From contig OZ038466.1 in NCBI GenBank assembly GCA_964036295.1, forward strand, positions 11,814,001 through 11,878,000: a stretch of DNA of 64,000 nt. Reading direction: 5' to 3'. The DNA comes from Plumapathes pennacea (lineage: Eukaryota > Cnidaria > Anthozoa > Antipatharia > Myriopathidae). The notes beneath the pieces were generated by a model. The model saw only the letters and a program-made list of their open reading frames with translations. It did not search any database and had not been told where the DNA came from. The stretch's first letter is position 1. Each line of letters opens with the position of its first letter. Made by a program: the position numbers and the translations under genes. Positions 53,731 through 64,000 of this stretch are shown one piece after another.

Positions 53731-55450
53731 CGAGTATTCCCGCTCTGTAACAAATATAAAATTGAACGCGAGCCACAATATTTTTGCGTGTACAATTACC
53801 ATTGCGAAACAAAGGCTACATGAATGAGAAGAAACATTTTAACAGGCATTGTACGATAAGCCAAAGCATTCTGATGACTGTCACGGGCTCGTAGCATAAT
53901 ACATGTAATAGTCGCAGAGCCTCGTTGTGTCAAGTCTTGAGCCGCGAGATGGATATTTTTGTCGCAAAAACACTGATATATTTTCGGCAAAAAAAAAAAC
54001 TGTACAAAACAGCGTATGAGGCAACAGATGTCAAGTAAAGTGTAAAGCATAAATCGTATGTATAGCTTTGATGTCCGTTTTCGGCTTGGTATCTTCCCAG
54101 AAGTATTTCGTGTCATGACTTCCTGAAAGGTTTCATTTCATTTCACACTTTTTGGTTTCGACGGTTCTGTCCATGACATAACTTCCCGATTTGGAATTTA
54201 CTCTCTCTACAGTAGTCTCTTTGCCCTTTGTGTCACAAATTTTCATTAATGTGTTCCAAGATGTTTACATTCGTCTGCAACTTATCTCGATAATTAACGG
54301 CATTCCGTTGCCAGTTTTAAAAGAAATGTGCCTCGTGTAACAGGGCATATTATTCTCGCAAATTTATGGGAAACGCATAATATTTTCAGGATGAAAAGAG
54401 ATTCTTTGGGAGGAAATGTTGACTGAGGCGACTCAGCACATGTAGATATATCTAGTTTAACAAAATTACACAAGAACATGAGAACAGCCGGCTTTTGTAC
54501 CATTGTTCATATTTGACGTTGCAATCTATTCTTCGAAAGAATCGGCCTTCGGCAAAATAGAACTTACTTAATGCCGTTTACCGTATTCATACACGTATTG
54601 TAGTTTCACTGATCCCCCGTCAAAACTTTCGCTTGTTATTTCGCAACAGAAATACTTAAAAATATCTGAAAATTAAGCTTCGTCGACGTTTTCCTGCCAT
54701 CTGTACATTCTTACATTTGCATTTATATTTTCTCGCTGATATCAAAACAAAATGTCCAAAAATTCAAAATTAAAACTTATGGAATCTCGAGCCCTACAGG
54801 ATAAGAATTCAGTTGATGATGACGATATAAGGAGGGTACCACGGAGCTAATACGAGGTTATCTAGAACGACCCTTCCGTACAACTGTTATAACATTTCTG
54901 GTAAAAAAGGAGGACAGATAATAGCACCGGGGATTCCCCTGATCTTTTAGAGAAGCATGCGAGTTATTTTAAAAGCCTTCATACTGCGTTATTAATGAAG
55001 GATGAGAGACAAGGACGGAGGGTACAGCGCCGAGACAAGCCAACAATGGTAATCACTTGGCCACCAAGGTTTTACGCGTCAAATTTTATGGAACAAACTG
55101 ATGTAATGCTTACCATGGCAACAACTGTGGGTTTCTTTAGTTGCAGAGTGACGACTTGGATGAAACCAGTATAAAGTGCTCCGATACGTGCTGCCAGGTA
55201 GATAAGTGGAAAAAGAATTTAGAAAAAGTACTAAACGAGACCCAGACACTTCAGTCTGGTGACTTACCTTTAATCCAAGGAGAGAATTCAACTCCGTCTG
55301 AGGTGTCGACAAACGCCCATTTTATACTCATACGGCTCTAAAAATACCCAACTGCACTTTCCGTCAACGTGAACAATGTCAAGCTCTAAATCAGGACGTT
55401 TTGTCATAGACAGCCAAGCTGGAAATTGAAAACAACGTCGTATTAATAGA
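53731..55450. other. Noncoding flank, copy B
   Basis: Counterpart of 10,485-12,190, with small indels that shift every open stretch. No gene recognised. Confidence 0.4.
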
Positions 55451-56000
55451 ATGTCATAGAAAATCATAAAGAGCAGCAATCAGAGCAGCCTTTGTTTCGA
55501 CGCAATGGCATTTCTTTGCTTTATCCGCGTCAGCAATGCGTTTCAAATTGGGAGAAAAATAGACTCGAACATTTGTTTTGTGTTAAACTCAGATACTCAA
55601 AGCTGGGTCCGCTTTTGATACTGAAATCCCCGATCCTTTGTTGTGCTAATGAGGTTCCTCAAAGGTTTCGATACTGACTGAACTCCCGATCCTTTCTGAA
55701 AGAAATCACCTCCTAGATCCGCTTTCGATGCTGACTGAACTCCCAACCCTTTCTTGTGCTTAGATGTCTCAAAGAAATTGCTTTCTAGGTCCGCTTTCGA
55801 TACTAAAACTCCCGATCCGTTTTCATGCGCTGTTTGTCGGAGTTCAGTTGTCTCCTGTGCCCGCCTTTTGCTTCTAATACTCTCTGTTAGCATTCTTTGA
55901 CGTCTTTAGGTTTTACGCTCTTTGATTGTTTCACGCTTACGCCTTGCCCTGGGGTCCATGCCCTGTCATACTTCCTTTCTTTTGAAGACGAGCTTCGTTC
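55450..56000 (-). pseudogene. Degenerate Arg/Lys/Gln-rich ORF remnant (copy B)
   Basis: Segmental copy of 12,190-12,790. The longest readable piece is 55,597-55,893 and includes a LTESIRSKRRAQETTELRQ segment. No catalytic motif is present. Confidence 0.3.
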
Positions 56001-58649
56001 AGGTTCAACCATGTCATAATATAAGATTGTTTTGTATGGGCCTTGTTAGCATTCTTTTTTTTATATTGGAGTTTTTGTGCGCGCTTGATTTTTCACATTA
56101 TTTTATTTTATTTTAGGCCTAGGGTTAGGGTTGGGTTCCTGGTTATGTCTAGAGCAATTTACTTTTTAGATCGCGACATACGAAACATAAATATATATGC
56201 AATTTTCTACTGAAAAAACTCTTCGTGTCAGTAACGTACTGATGAACATTTTCACTTGAGGAGACCCCCGTTTACTACCTCTCGCTGAAGCTCGGGGGAT
56301 AAAGATATTCGTCTTTATGTTATATAGTCAGTAACATTGTAGCCTGTGTACAGTCGTCCCATTCTTCGTACCTCGGAAAGGAACGTCTGTGTTTTACCGT
56401 TGATAATCGTGTTCCGAAATAATTTAGCATAAATTAAAATTTGTGTTTACCGCTGACCAACATTTCCGTGGCAAATCGTGCGTTGGGAGTGTTCTTTCTC
56501 TTGCGATGTTTTTCTTTTATTTCTTCGCTATATACCGAGAAACGAAAGCATATTTGAAGGAAGGATGTTAATGGATGTCTTCTTCTCAAGGTTATTTTGG
56601 TTCTACTCACTAAACTCTGACCTAAACGCGTTTCTTTACGGCATATACGTATGTATCTTGGTGTGATTGAGTTCGCGTGAAATGACATCGGCAACACAGG
56701 AACTGCTGGCCAAACAGTATTTATATGTCCTTACTCGGAGCTGATCCAACAGGTAGTTGTTCTGCCAAAGACCTCACGATTTCCTGCGCGTTAAACCGGA
56801 GTGCAAAGATCCTCCAAAGCAATCCGCTTTGTAGCCTTGTTGTAAGCAAATCGCTTCCAAAACGCTGCGGTTGTCCGCTTGCTTTGTTTGCTTTAAAACC
56901 ATGAATTTGCAAAGAGTGCTCACAATTGTCAATTGCAGGTTTTGTTCCACTGACAGCGAAGTGAATAAGTTAGAAAAAAATCGAGATGAATTGCTCACTA
57001 TTTGGATAGCTCGCGAGCGCTTCGCCACGCAGCTCCTTTTTAGTGTTACCATAATATTTGTCTCCAAGCATCACAGACGATTTAAGGGCTGTTTTACTCT
57101 TGGCGAACAAAATATTCCGTATTGCAATGATTTATTGCCAGTACAGCGGTTTTGTTTTCGTATATTTTGTCCGTTGTATTCAAATTGTAAATAAACTTGA
57201 TTTGTCATCGGTCGCGTTGATAACGTTCAATTCTGGATGGTAAAGTCTCAGAAAGTTCGTACACTAGTTAAGAGCAAATATCTGTAAAAATCAAAGAAAG
57301 AGCGGCCAAAGTCAAAAAATCGAAATCGCTCATACTTTGGTCAGTTGTAGGCATTAGTAAGTAAGAAAACGTGATGTAGTTAGTTTGTCCAGATTTCACC
57401 TCCTTTGGGAGAAAATTTGCAAAACGTAATTCGGCCGATTCTCAGGGGAAACAACGATTTTCGAGGGTCAAGAAAATCACTCTCGTTATCACAAAGAAAT
57501 GTACCAAGGGCTCTGTACTGGTTGTTTATTTGTTAAATAGGTCTTTAGCTTTCTTCTGAGAAGATTGTTCAATGAATACCATTATCTGTGAACTATTGGT
57601 AAATTAATAACGGAGGTCATATTTCAGTCACATTTCATTGTCATAATTTATGTCTAATATGAAGCGGGTTTTCACCATGCGCGGGGACTTCAAATACTAT
57701 GAAATTTTGGTTGTGGTTAGTTTGAATGTTGATCTTTTAAACTATCGACTTTCTTTTTTGGGGTCTGTGAGCGTTTCTTCTAAAAACGTCAGCAAAATTG
57801 CTCGATTTCACGCAAATGACGTTTCTCTCGCCCACAAGTCGGTTATCGCGTGGATTGAAAAACACAAATATATTTCTTTTAGGTACTTTTTATCAAAACT
57901 GTGACACCTCTGGTAACTCTGTCTTTCGTTGTTAAAAAAAAAACAACTGATCTAATATCAGTTTTCTGCATGTAAACAAACGTTAAAAATTTGCATATAT
58001 ATCGCGAAAAGCGTCTCACTTTAGCAAGGCGAAACATCGTCCTTTAGAATGATATGTAGGTGAATAAGCGTTCGATTAAGTAGTAATAAACCGATACTTT
58101 AACTTTTGGATAATTTAGCGGGCACTGCTGTAAATGCCTCCGCCGTTCAATCCACACTTTCGTGACACATTACAAGTTCAGACCGCGGTCACGCAAGGGA
58201 CTGTTCACTCCGGCGACAAAGAAATAATCGGAAAAATAGTCGCCAGCTTACCCTCAAAACAAAACTATGGTCTTCTAGAATGATGGCAATTCCGAGACAC
58301 TGCGATACGTATGACAAATCATTCATACCAGTGGTGCCTTAGAATGTTTCGTAACAGCTCGGGAGTCTCTATTCTTGCCAGGTTGATCATATCAAGCTAA
58401 TTTGAAACTGATAATCCATCGATAAACTAGCGTTGTTCCTTTGTTTTTCGGGGCATTTAGGAGGCACTGCTGTAAATATACCCGCCTTTCAATCTACACT
58501 TCGTTAATTGGAATACGTGACTCGTTAGTTTCTTAGATTGAGGTCATGCACGGGAAGTACTGTTCATTTAACTCAGGACCGCTGACGCCGTTTTCCTCGG
58601 TTCGCGGTTATTTCGGTTGGTATTGCTGTTTTCTTTCTTCTTTGTTTTT

Positions 58650-58650
<1 letters not shown>

Positions 58651-58713
<63 letters not shown>

Positions 58714-58745
58714 TCCTTCTTTCTTTATCTCTCTCTCTCTCTCTC
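58651..58745. repeat. (CTTT)n and (CT)n microsatellite
   Basis: About 17 CTTT units followed by a CT run, in the centre of the foldback element. The open frames across it are low-complexity artefacts. Confidence 0.95.
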
Positions 58746-60560
58746 CTTTTTCTTTTCTTTTGCGGAAAACACTTCGCAAACACTTTGCAAACTTAGCAAA
58801 CCATTTTTGTCAGGGAACTTGTCTCAGTTTCTTCTCTTTTCCATATCCGTTTCCCATTTCATTACTTTGTACATTATTTAATTATCACCTGCATGCTAAT
58901 ATGCTACCCCAGACTCACCCCCTCTGCACGTGAAAAGGACGCCATAGTTGTTCCTTTTCGAGAATGTTAAGTTTAATGAGCGACTTTAACCAGGAGTCAG
59001 AACGTCATTTGCCAAAACTTGATAATGAGAAATCCATTGAAAACTTCTTTTGGCCGTGTTAGGGATTGTGCGAGGGTGAGGGGATGCACATAAAGGCTCA
59101 CTACTTTGACTCCAAGATGGTACAGAAAGAGGTAGTACAAAGGTTTGAAACTCTTTGTCGCTGTTTTAACTTGTAATTTGTTACGGAACTCTGCATCTTG
59201 TGGGGTGAAATTTATAGTTTGGAAAAAGACCGTCAGAAAATTGAGAAATTAGCTCATTTGTCTAATTCACATCACTATACCTCCATCACTCTGCAAGACT
59301 AAAATTTGTTTTGAGGGTAAGCAGGAGACTATTTTTTCAGAAAAAAAAAAATTGCCACACTGATATGATGGAATAAACAGTCCCGTGCGTGACCGCGATC
59401 TAGGAAATTAAGTAATGCATTCTTTACAGAGTTTTTAAGGCGAGGGTATTTATTTACGGCAGTGCTCGCTAAATTACCCAAAAGGTAAAGTTTCGGTTTA
59501 TTACTTCGTCGATGAATCGCAAGTGTTCAGCAACAAATCACTCTGAAGGACGACGTTTCGCATTACTTGAATAAGTGGACTACTGATCGCGGTAAATATG
59601 CAAATGTTTAGCGTTTGTTTACATGCGGAAAACTTATGTTAGATCGCATTGTTTTTGTCAATATCTAAAGACAGAGTTTCCAGAAGTGTCACAGTATTGA
59701 AAGAAAGTACCTAAAAGAAATACATTTGTGTTTTTCAATCCACGGCATAACCGATTTTTGGGCGAGAGAAACGTCATTCGCGTTATAAAATATAAACGGT
59801 ACTCTCGTGCGTGACAGCAATCTACAAATCTAACGAGTCGCGAATTCTAAAACGGCGGGTGTATTTAGTACAGCAGTGCCCCCTAAATTACCCAGAAGGT
59901 AAAGGAACAACGTTTCTTTATCAATGGCTTATCAATTTCAAATTAGCTTAATATGATCAACCTGGCAAGAATAGAGGCCCCCGAGCTGTTACGAAATATT
60001 CTAAGGCACCACTGGTATGACTGATTTGTCATACGTATCACAGTTACTCATAATTGCCATCATTCTAGAAGACCGTAATTTTATCGTAAGGGTAAGGTGG
60101 CGACTATTTTTCCGATTGTTTCTTTGTCGCCGGAGTGAACAGTCCCTTGCGTGACCGCGGTCTGAACTTGTAATGTGTCACGAAAGTGTGGATTGAACGG
60201 CGGAGGCATTTACAGCAGTGCCCGCTAAATTATCCAAAAGTTAAAGTATCGGTTTATTACTACTTAATCGAACGCTTATTCACCTACATATCATTCTAAA
60301 GGACGATGTTTCGCCTTGCTAAAGTGAGACGCTTTTCGCGATATATATGCAAATTTTTAACGTTTGTTTACATGTAGAAAACTGATATTAGATCAGTTTT
60401 TTTTTCAACAACGAAAGACAGAGTTACCAGAGGTGTCACAGTTTTGATAAAAAGTACCTAAAAGAAATATATTTGTGTTTTTCAATCCACGCGATAACCG
60501 ACTTGTGGGCGAGAGAAACGTCATTTGCGTGAAATCGAGCAATTTTGCTGACGTTTTTAA

Positions 60561-61787
60561 ACACGAAGACGCGCTATAAAAGGGAATGCTCCGCCCCCTA
60601 ATTAGTATTCAAACTGTGATGTGACCAAAATGGCTGCCAACGGTCAAGATGCTCTCTGAGAAATTCAAATAAAAACTAACAATCTGTCTTGATTTCCTCT
60701 CTTAGAGTAAAGAAATGGAAGCTCTTTACTGATTATAAAGCATCTGTGAAGTTTTACGCCCGTTTATTGACTTTTTTACATCACTGGGAGAACAGCCGTT
60801 GTACGATTCAAATTTCGCGCTTCGAACTTCTTCGTCTCCGGGTTCTTCCTCGGCCTTCTGAGCCTTCTATCGCTAGATATGCTAAGCAGCAGTGTTTTCA
60901 TGACATTATGCGCGGACATCTAAATTGTAATTGCGCAAAAATATAATGTAACATTGTGTCGAGCAACGAGAGTTACAATTATCGCTCGATCAACGCTACA
61001 GCGATAGTTGTTGCTTCCGTTTCTCTTCGGCAACGACTCTTTGCTTTCCTGGATTTGTTTTTCTCAATGTGGCGACCAGTAATCATTCTACAGCAGGGAG
61101 GAAACGTCGATCGGCTGAAGAACGCCGCGGGTTATAGTTTTCAGTCGATCAACATCAAGCTGAGCTGCAAGAGAATCATTTCATGGCGATTTTTTGACGG
61201 ATTTTAAAATTCAGTAGACGGAATATCGACAAGAATTTATCGCTAGATGTGTTCGGTGGGATTTGACGGAGTTCTGACCATTCTGAACGTATTTATCGGG
61301 CTTTGAGCTAAGACCGTTGGTAATCGGAAACTCCAGCCGTGTTGTTTTCACACGGCTTCCCTTCCGTGTAAAGCTGGCTAAAATGTCTCAAAATCCCACC
61401 AGAGACACAGGTAATCCGGGTAAGCGTTAATCTAGGCTATACTTTATACATTAAAATCGTTTACTTGCGGTCTTGTGAAATTTCCATGTATATTTGCGTC
61501 GGCTCGGGCGCCTGTGTCGAAAATTTATTTTGAAGTGGCAAGACGTTGACCTTTTCTGTATACCGATAACCTCAGCATCACATTCCTCCATCATTTCAAC
61601 ATCTGAATTCTTATATTTATAACGGTATATCCTGAACTCTACAGATTCACGCGTATAATGGCAAATGACGGAACAATTTTTATTTCACAGAGAGATCCCA
61701 TAAGAGCGTCCGGCACGGAAGGCGGTTGATTGACAACTGAAGGCGAGAAACCTTAGGCACCTCTCCTTTTATACCGCGTCTTCGTGT
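60561..61787. mobile_element. 1.2-kb TTAA-type DNA element nested in the foldback right arm
   Basis: Termini ACACGAAGACGCG.TATAAAAGG at 60,561 and the inverted match ending at 61,787 (one mismatch over about 23 bp). TTAA is present on both sides (60,557-60,560 and 61,788-61,791), within a TTTAAA direct repeat. The uninterrupted left foldback arm near 57,780 shows the empty site. Two open frames (60,689-60,946 and 60,956-61,207) lack recognisable domains. TTAA targeting suits piggyBac or Kolobok; non-autonomous. Confidence 0.82.
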
Positions 61788-62567
61788 TTAAAAGAAACGC
61801 TCACAGACCCCAGAAAAGAAAGTCGATAGTTTAAAAGATCAACATTCAAACTAACCACAACCAAAATTTCATAGTATTTGAAGTCCCCGCGCATGGTGAA
61901 AACCCGCTTCATATTAGACATAAATTATGACAATGAAATGTGACTGAAATATGACCTCCGTTATTAATTTACCAATAGTTCACAGATAATGGTATTCATT
62001 GAACAATCTTCTCAGAAGAAAGCTAAAGACCTATTTAACAAATAAACAACCAGTACAGAGCCCTTGGTATATTTCTTTGTGATAACGAGAGTGATTTTCT
62101 TGACCCTGAGAATCGGCCGAATTACGTTTTGCAAATTTTCTCCCAAAGGAGGTGAAATCTGGACAAACTAACTACATCACGTTTTCTTACTTACTAATGC
62201 CTACAACTGACCAAAGTATGAGCGATTTCGATTTTTTGACTTTGGCCGCCGATTGCCACATTTCTTCGATTTTTACAGACATCAACTCTTAATTGGTAAA
62301 GGTAAGAGCTTTATAGATTTTCACAATTTGGAACTGTGGAATTTTATACATCTTTTGCCCGCGCTCGCTCGACCGGGGAACCCCCTGCAAATGGCAACCA
62401 ATCGAAACCCGGCATGTACATGACGTAATGCCATAAACGTAAAAACCAATCAGATCATTTTCCACACATTCCGGGAAAAATCACGTGACGTGGAACACAA
62501 TTATCAACGGCAAAACACGGACGTTCCTTTCCGAGGTACAAAGAATGGGACGGCTGTACACAGGCTA

Positions 62568-64000
62568 AGGTAAAGGGGCTCGGTCATGAGTTACGCATGC
62601 GTCTTTTTAAAATAACACGGCGAGCATATTCAATGAGCTTCAACAGCTAATTACTCATGCCCCCTGGGGGGCGATGAGTTTAGGAATACAGGCGGTTAAT
62701 ATATATATTTTTTCCTCCGTCTAGAATCTGCACACGGTAATTGGTTGTTGGCGATCACGTGATTGTGATGACCTACTTGTTATATGCAAGCGATGTTTTG
62801 TGTTATATTTCTCCAGGTGTCAATGTTTGTATGGTTTTCCTTGTGGTAGCGGTATGCGCCTTCAACTTTACTAGTCTGCTCCGCTTCAGAAGCAATAATA
62901 TTGATGCGCCGTCATGAACTGAATCTGGCAGTCCCAGTCGCTCGAAGGATTACGTTGGAATTATCTTGCTTTGCAATATTCTTTCTGTCCTAAATGAAGC
63001 GTCTGAGAATGTATAAATAAGTTTCACTCGGCCGTACGTGATTCGCATCGTTTTAACGTTCCCGAAACTTAATAAAATTTGATTTCGAATTTACTCTGCA
63101 GACAGAGCGTCTCGGAAACTCGGGGTCTCTGTGTAACGTGCGGCGTGTCGGCGTTTAACTTCGTTTTGCGTGAAGTAAAGGTTCTTTGTTTTAGTGTCTG
63201 AGGATACTAAATTACTAATAGGTTTGAGGCAATATCACGCGAGAGATACAAGATCTGTCAATGAAATGTCACGAGGGTAATATCATCGAACGGGGAATCC
63301 CGAATCATTAGCTACTTAGCTTTTACTCACGCCGCTTTAACAAAAGCAGGGAAGACCGGCAGGCTATTACATCGAGAATATTTGTCACTGATTACCTCGA
63401 AGTCGTCAAAAGCTCAAGGTTGAGATCCAACTATCCGAGCCCAATGTTCACTCCACAAGCGTGATGCACGCCTTTTGTTGTCACGGTATTCAAACGTCTG
63501 CAGCTTCCGATAGATATTAAGAGTCACTGTCAGAGAAAACCGGGCAGAGCCCACGGATCGAGGTCGGCCGATCCCCTTCTTCTTTACATCATTTAAAGGC
63601 CTTCGTAAACGATTAGGAATGATGGCAATTACAGCTATTAGAGCCTCTTCGTTATCGAGATTTGACCACCCCCCCTAGTTTTTGCCTGCGCGCGGCTCAA
63701 AAGTCGCTAAATTTAGGTGCATTTTGGTGGTCCGAAAACGGTAGTTCGCCAAACGCCTGAGCTTTCACCATTTTTTTGCGAGTTGCCTGACTTTTAAAAA
63801 GCCGGTTTCCGTTGACAGAAACTGATTTATTTCAATACTATATTTTTTACAACGGGTCAGAAGTCAGCTGCGGCAAATAAGTGGATTTGACCAAAATTTT
63901 AGCTCTTTTTGAGAAGCGTTTTCTCAAAAGTGCGGCAGTATTTTTCCGAATTTGCATTTTATTTCAATAGGTTAATTTAATGTCTTCAAAATTCCGCTGA
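62568..64000. other. Terminal 1.4 kb, nothing recognised
   Basis: No long open frame, no repeat with clear structure and no splice-bounded conserved segment could be supported on either strand. Confidence 0.35.

Larger units (their letters stand above)
36491..56339 (+). repeat. Segmental duplication, copy B
   Basis: Second copy of 1-13,106. It is longer because its TPR array has 42 more 120-bp units (5,040 bp) and because it holds a 1.72-kb block (about 52,007-53,730) missing from copy A. Homology stops at 56,339, immediately before the left terminus of the 6.2-kb foldback transposon, so the duplication boundary and the transposon end coincide. Confidence 0.95.
56340..62567. mobile_element. 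6.2-kb foldback DNA transposon
   Basis: Outer TIRs of about 76 bp (56,340-56,415 and 62,492-62,567) begin TAGCCTGTGTACAG and agree except for about five substitutions. Inside, about 57,260-58,555 is the inverted copy of about 59,810-62,290, once the nested element at 60,561-61,787 is removed. Each arm carries tandem modules with GTGACCGCGGTCT, CAGCAGTGCCCGCTAAATTA and GGTTTATTAC. The central 0.8 kb holds a (CTTT)n tract. No transposase ORF was found. The left flank TAACATTG is not repeated on the right (AGGTAAAG). A 43-bp relative at 13,107 has an 8-bp duplication, so hAT- or P-like mobilisation is possible. Confidence 0.85.

Noticed and set aside
58546-58881. Serine/phenylalanine/leucine-rich frame and its Lys/Glu/Arg-rich opposite frames
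   Set aside because: Translation of the (CTTT)n microsatellite.

Overview
The window is eukaryotic and metazoan. Genes are split by GT-AG introns, exons of animal RAD1 and Spinster proteins are recognisable, LINE, Penelope-like and inverted-repeat DNA elements are dense, and there are two huge TPR-CHAT genes of the TTC28-like kind. Together with the AT-rich base composition this suggests a cnidarian, most likely a stony coral. The organism is inferred; no marker gene settles it.

Layout. (1) 1-13,106 and 36,491-56,339 are two direct copies of one segment, offset by about 36.5 kb. Each holds, in order: a 240-bp inverted-repeat element, two stacked LINE 3' fragments, a minus-strand intronless TPR-CHAT gene whose stop codon abuts the second LINE, a 78-bp TIR element, and about 3-4 kb of noncoding flank with further repeat remnants. 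The first gene is 1,896 aa with 33 TPR units and the second is 3,576 aa with 75 units. The difference is exactly 42 units of 40 residues, while the N-terminal cap and CHAT peptidase region are nearly identical. (2) Between the copies lie a damaged Spinster-like transporter remnant (14.3-16.0 kb, plus), a RAD1 checkpoint-clamp gene (17.4-25.1 kb, minus) with a repeat-filled 4.2-kb intron, an unidentified two-exon gene fragment (27.2-28.1 kb, minus) between inverted repeats, a tandemly duplicated 0.6-kb segment (29.0-30.3 kb), and a 1,204-bp transposon with perfect 75-bp TIRs carrying a truncated RecQ-type helicase ORF (32.8-34.0 kb). (3) The second segment copy ends exactly at the left terminus of a 6.2-kb foldback transposon (56,340-62,567) that has a 1.2-kb TTAA-type element nested in its right arm. 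The last 1.4 kb shows nothing recognisable.

The main biological interest is the TPR-CHAT pair. These are putative caspase/separase-fold cysteine peptidases with an intact His-Cys dyad behind a repeat array that has grown in whole-unit steps, including an apparently identical 1,800-bp tandem duplication of 15 TPR units. Array length therefore looks highly changeable while the enzyme is conserved. The remaining genes appear damaged: RAD1 has a frameshift in exon 1 and lacks one expected exon, Spinster lacks its 5' half and one transmembrane exon, and the RecQ ORF stops before motif II.
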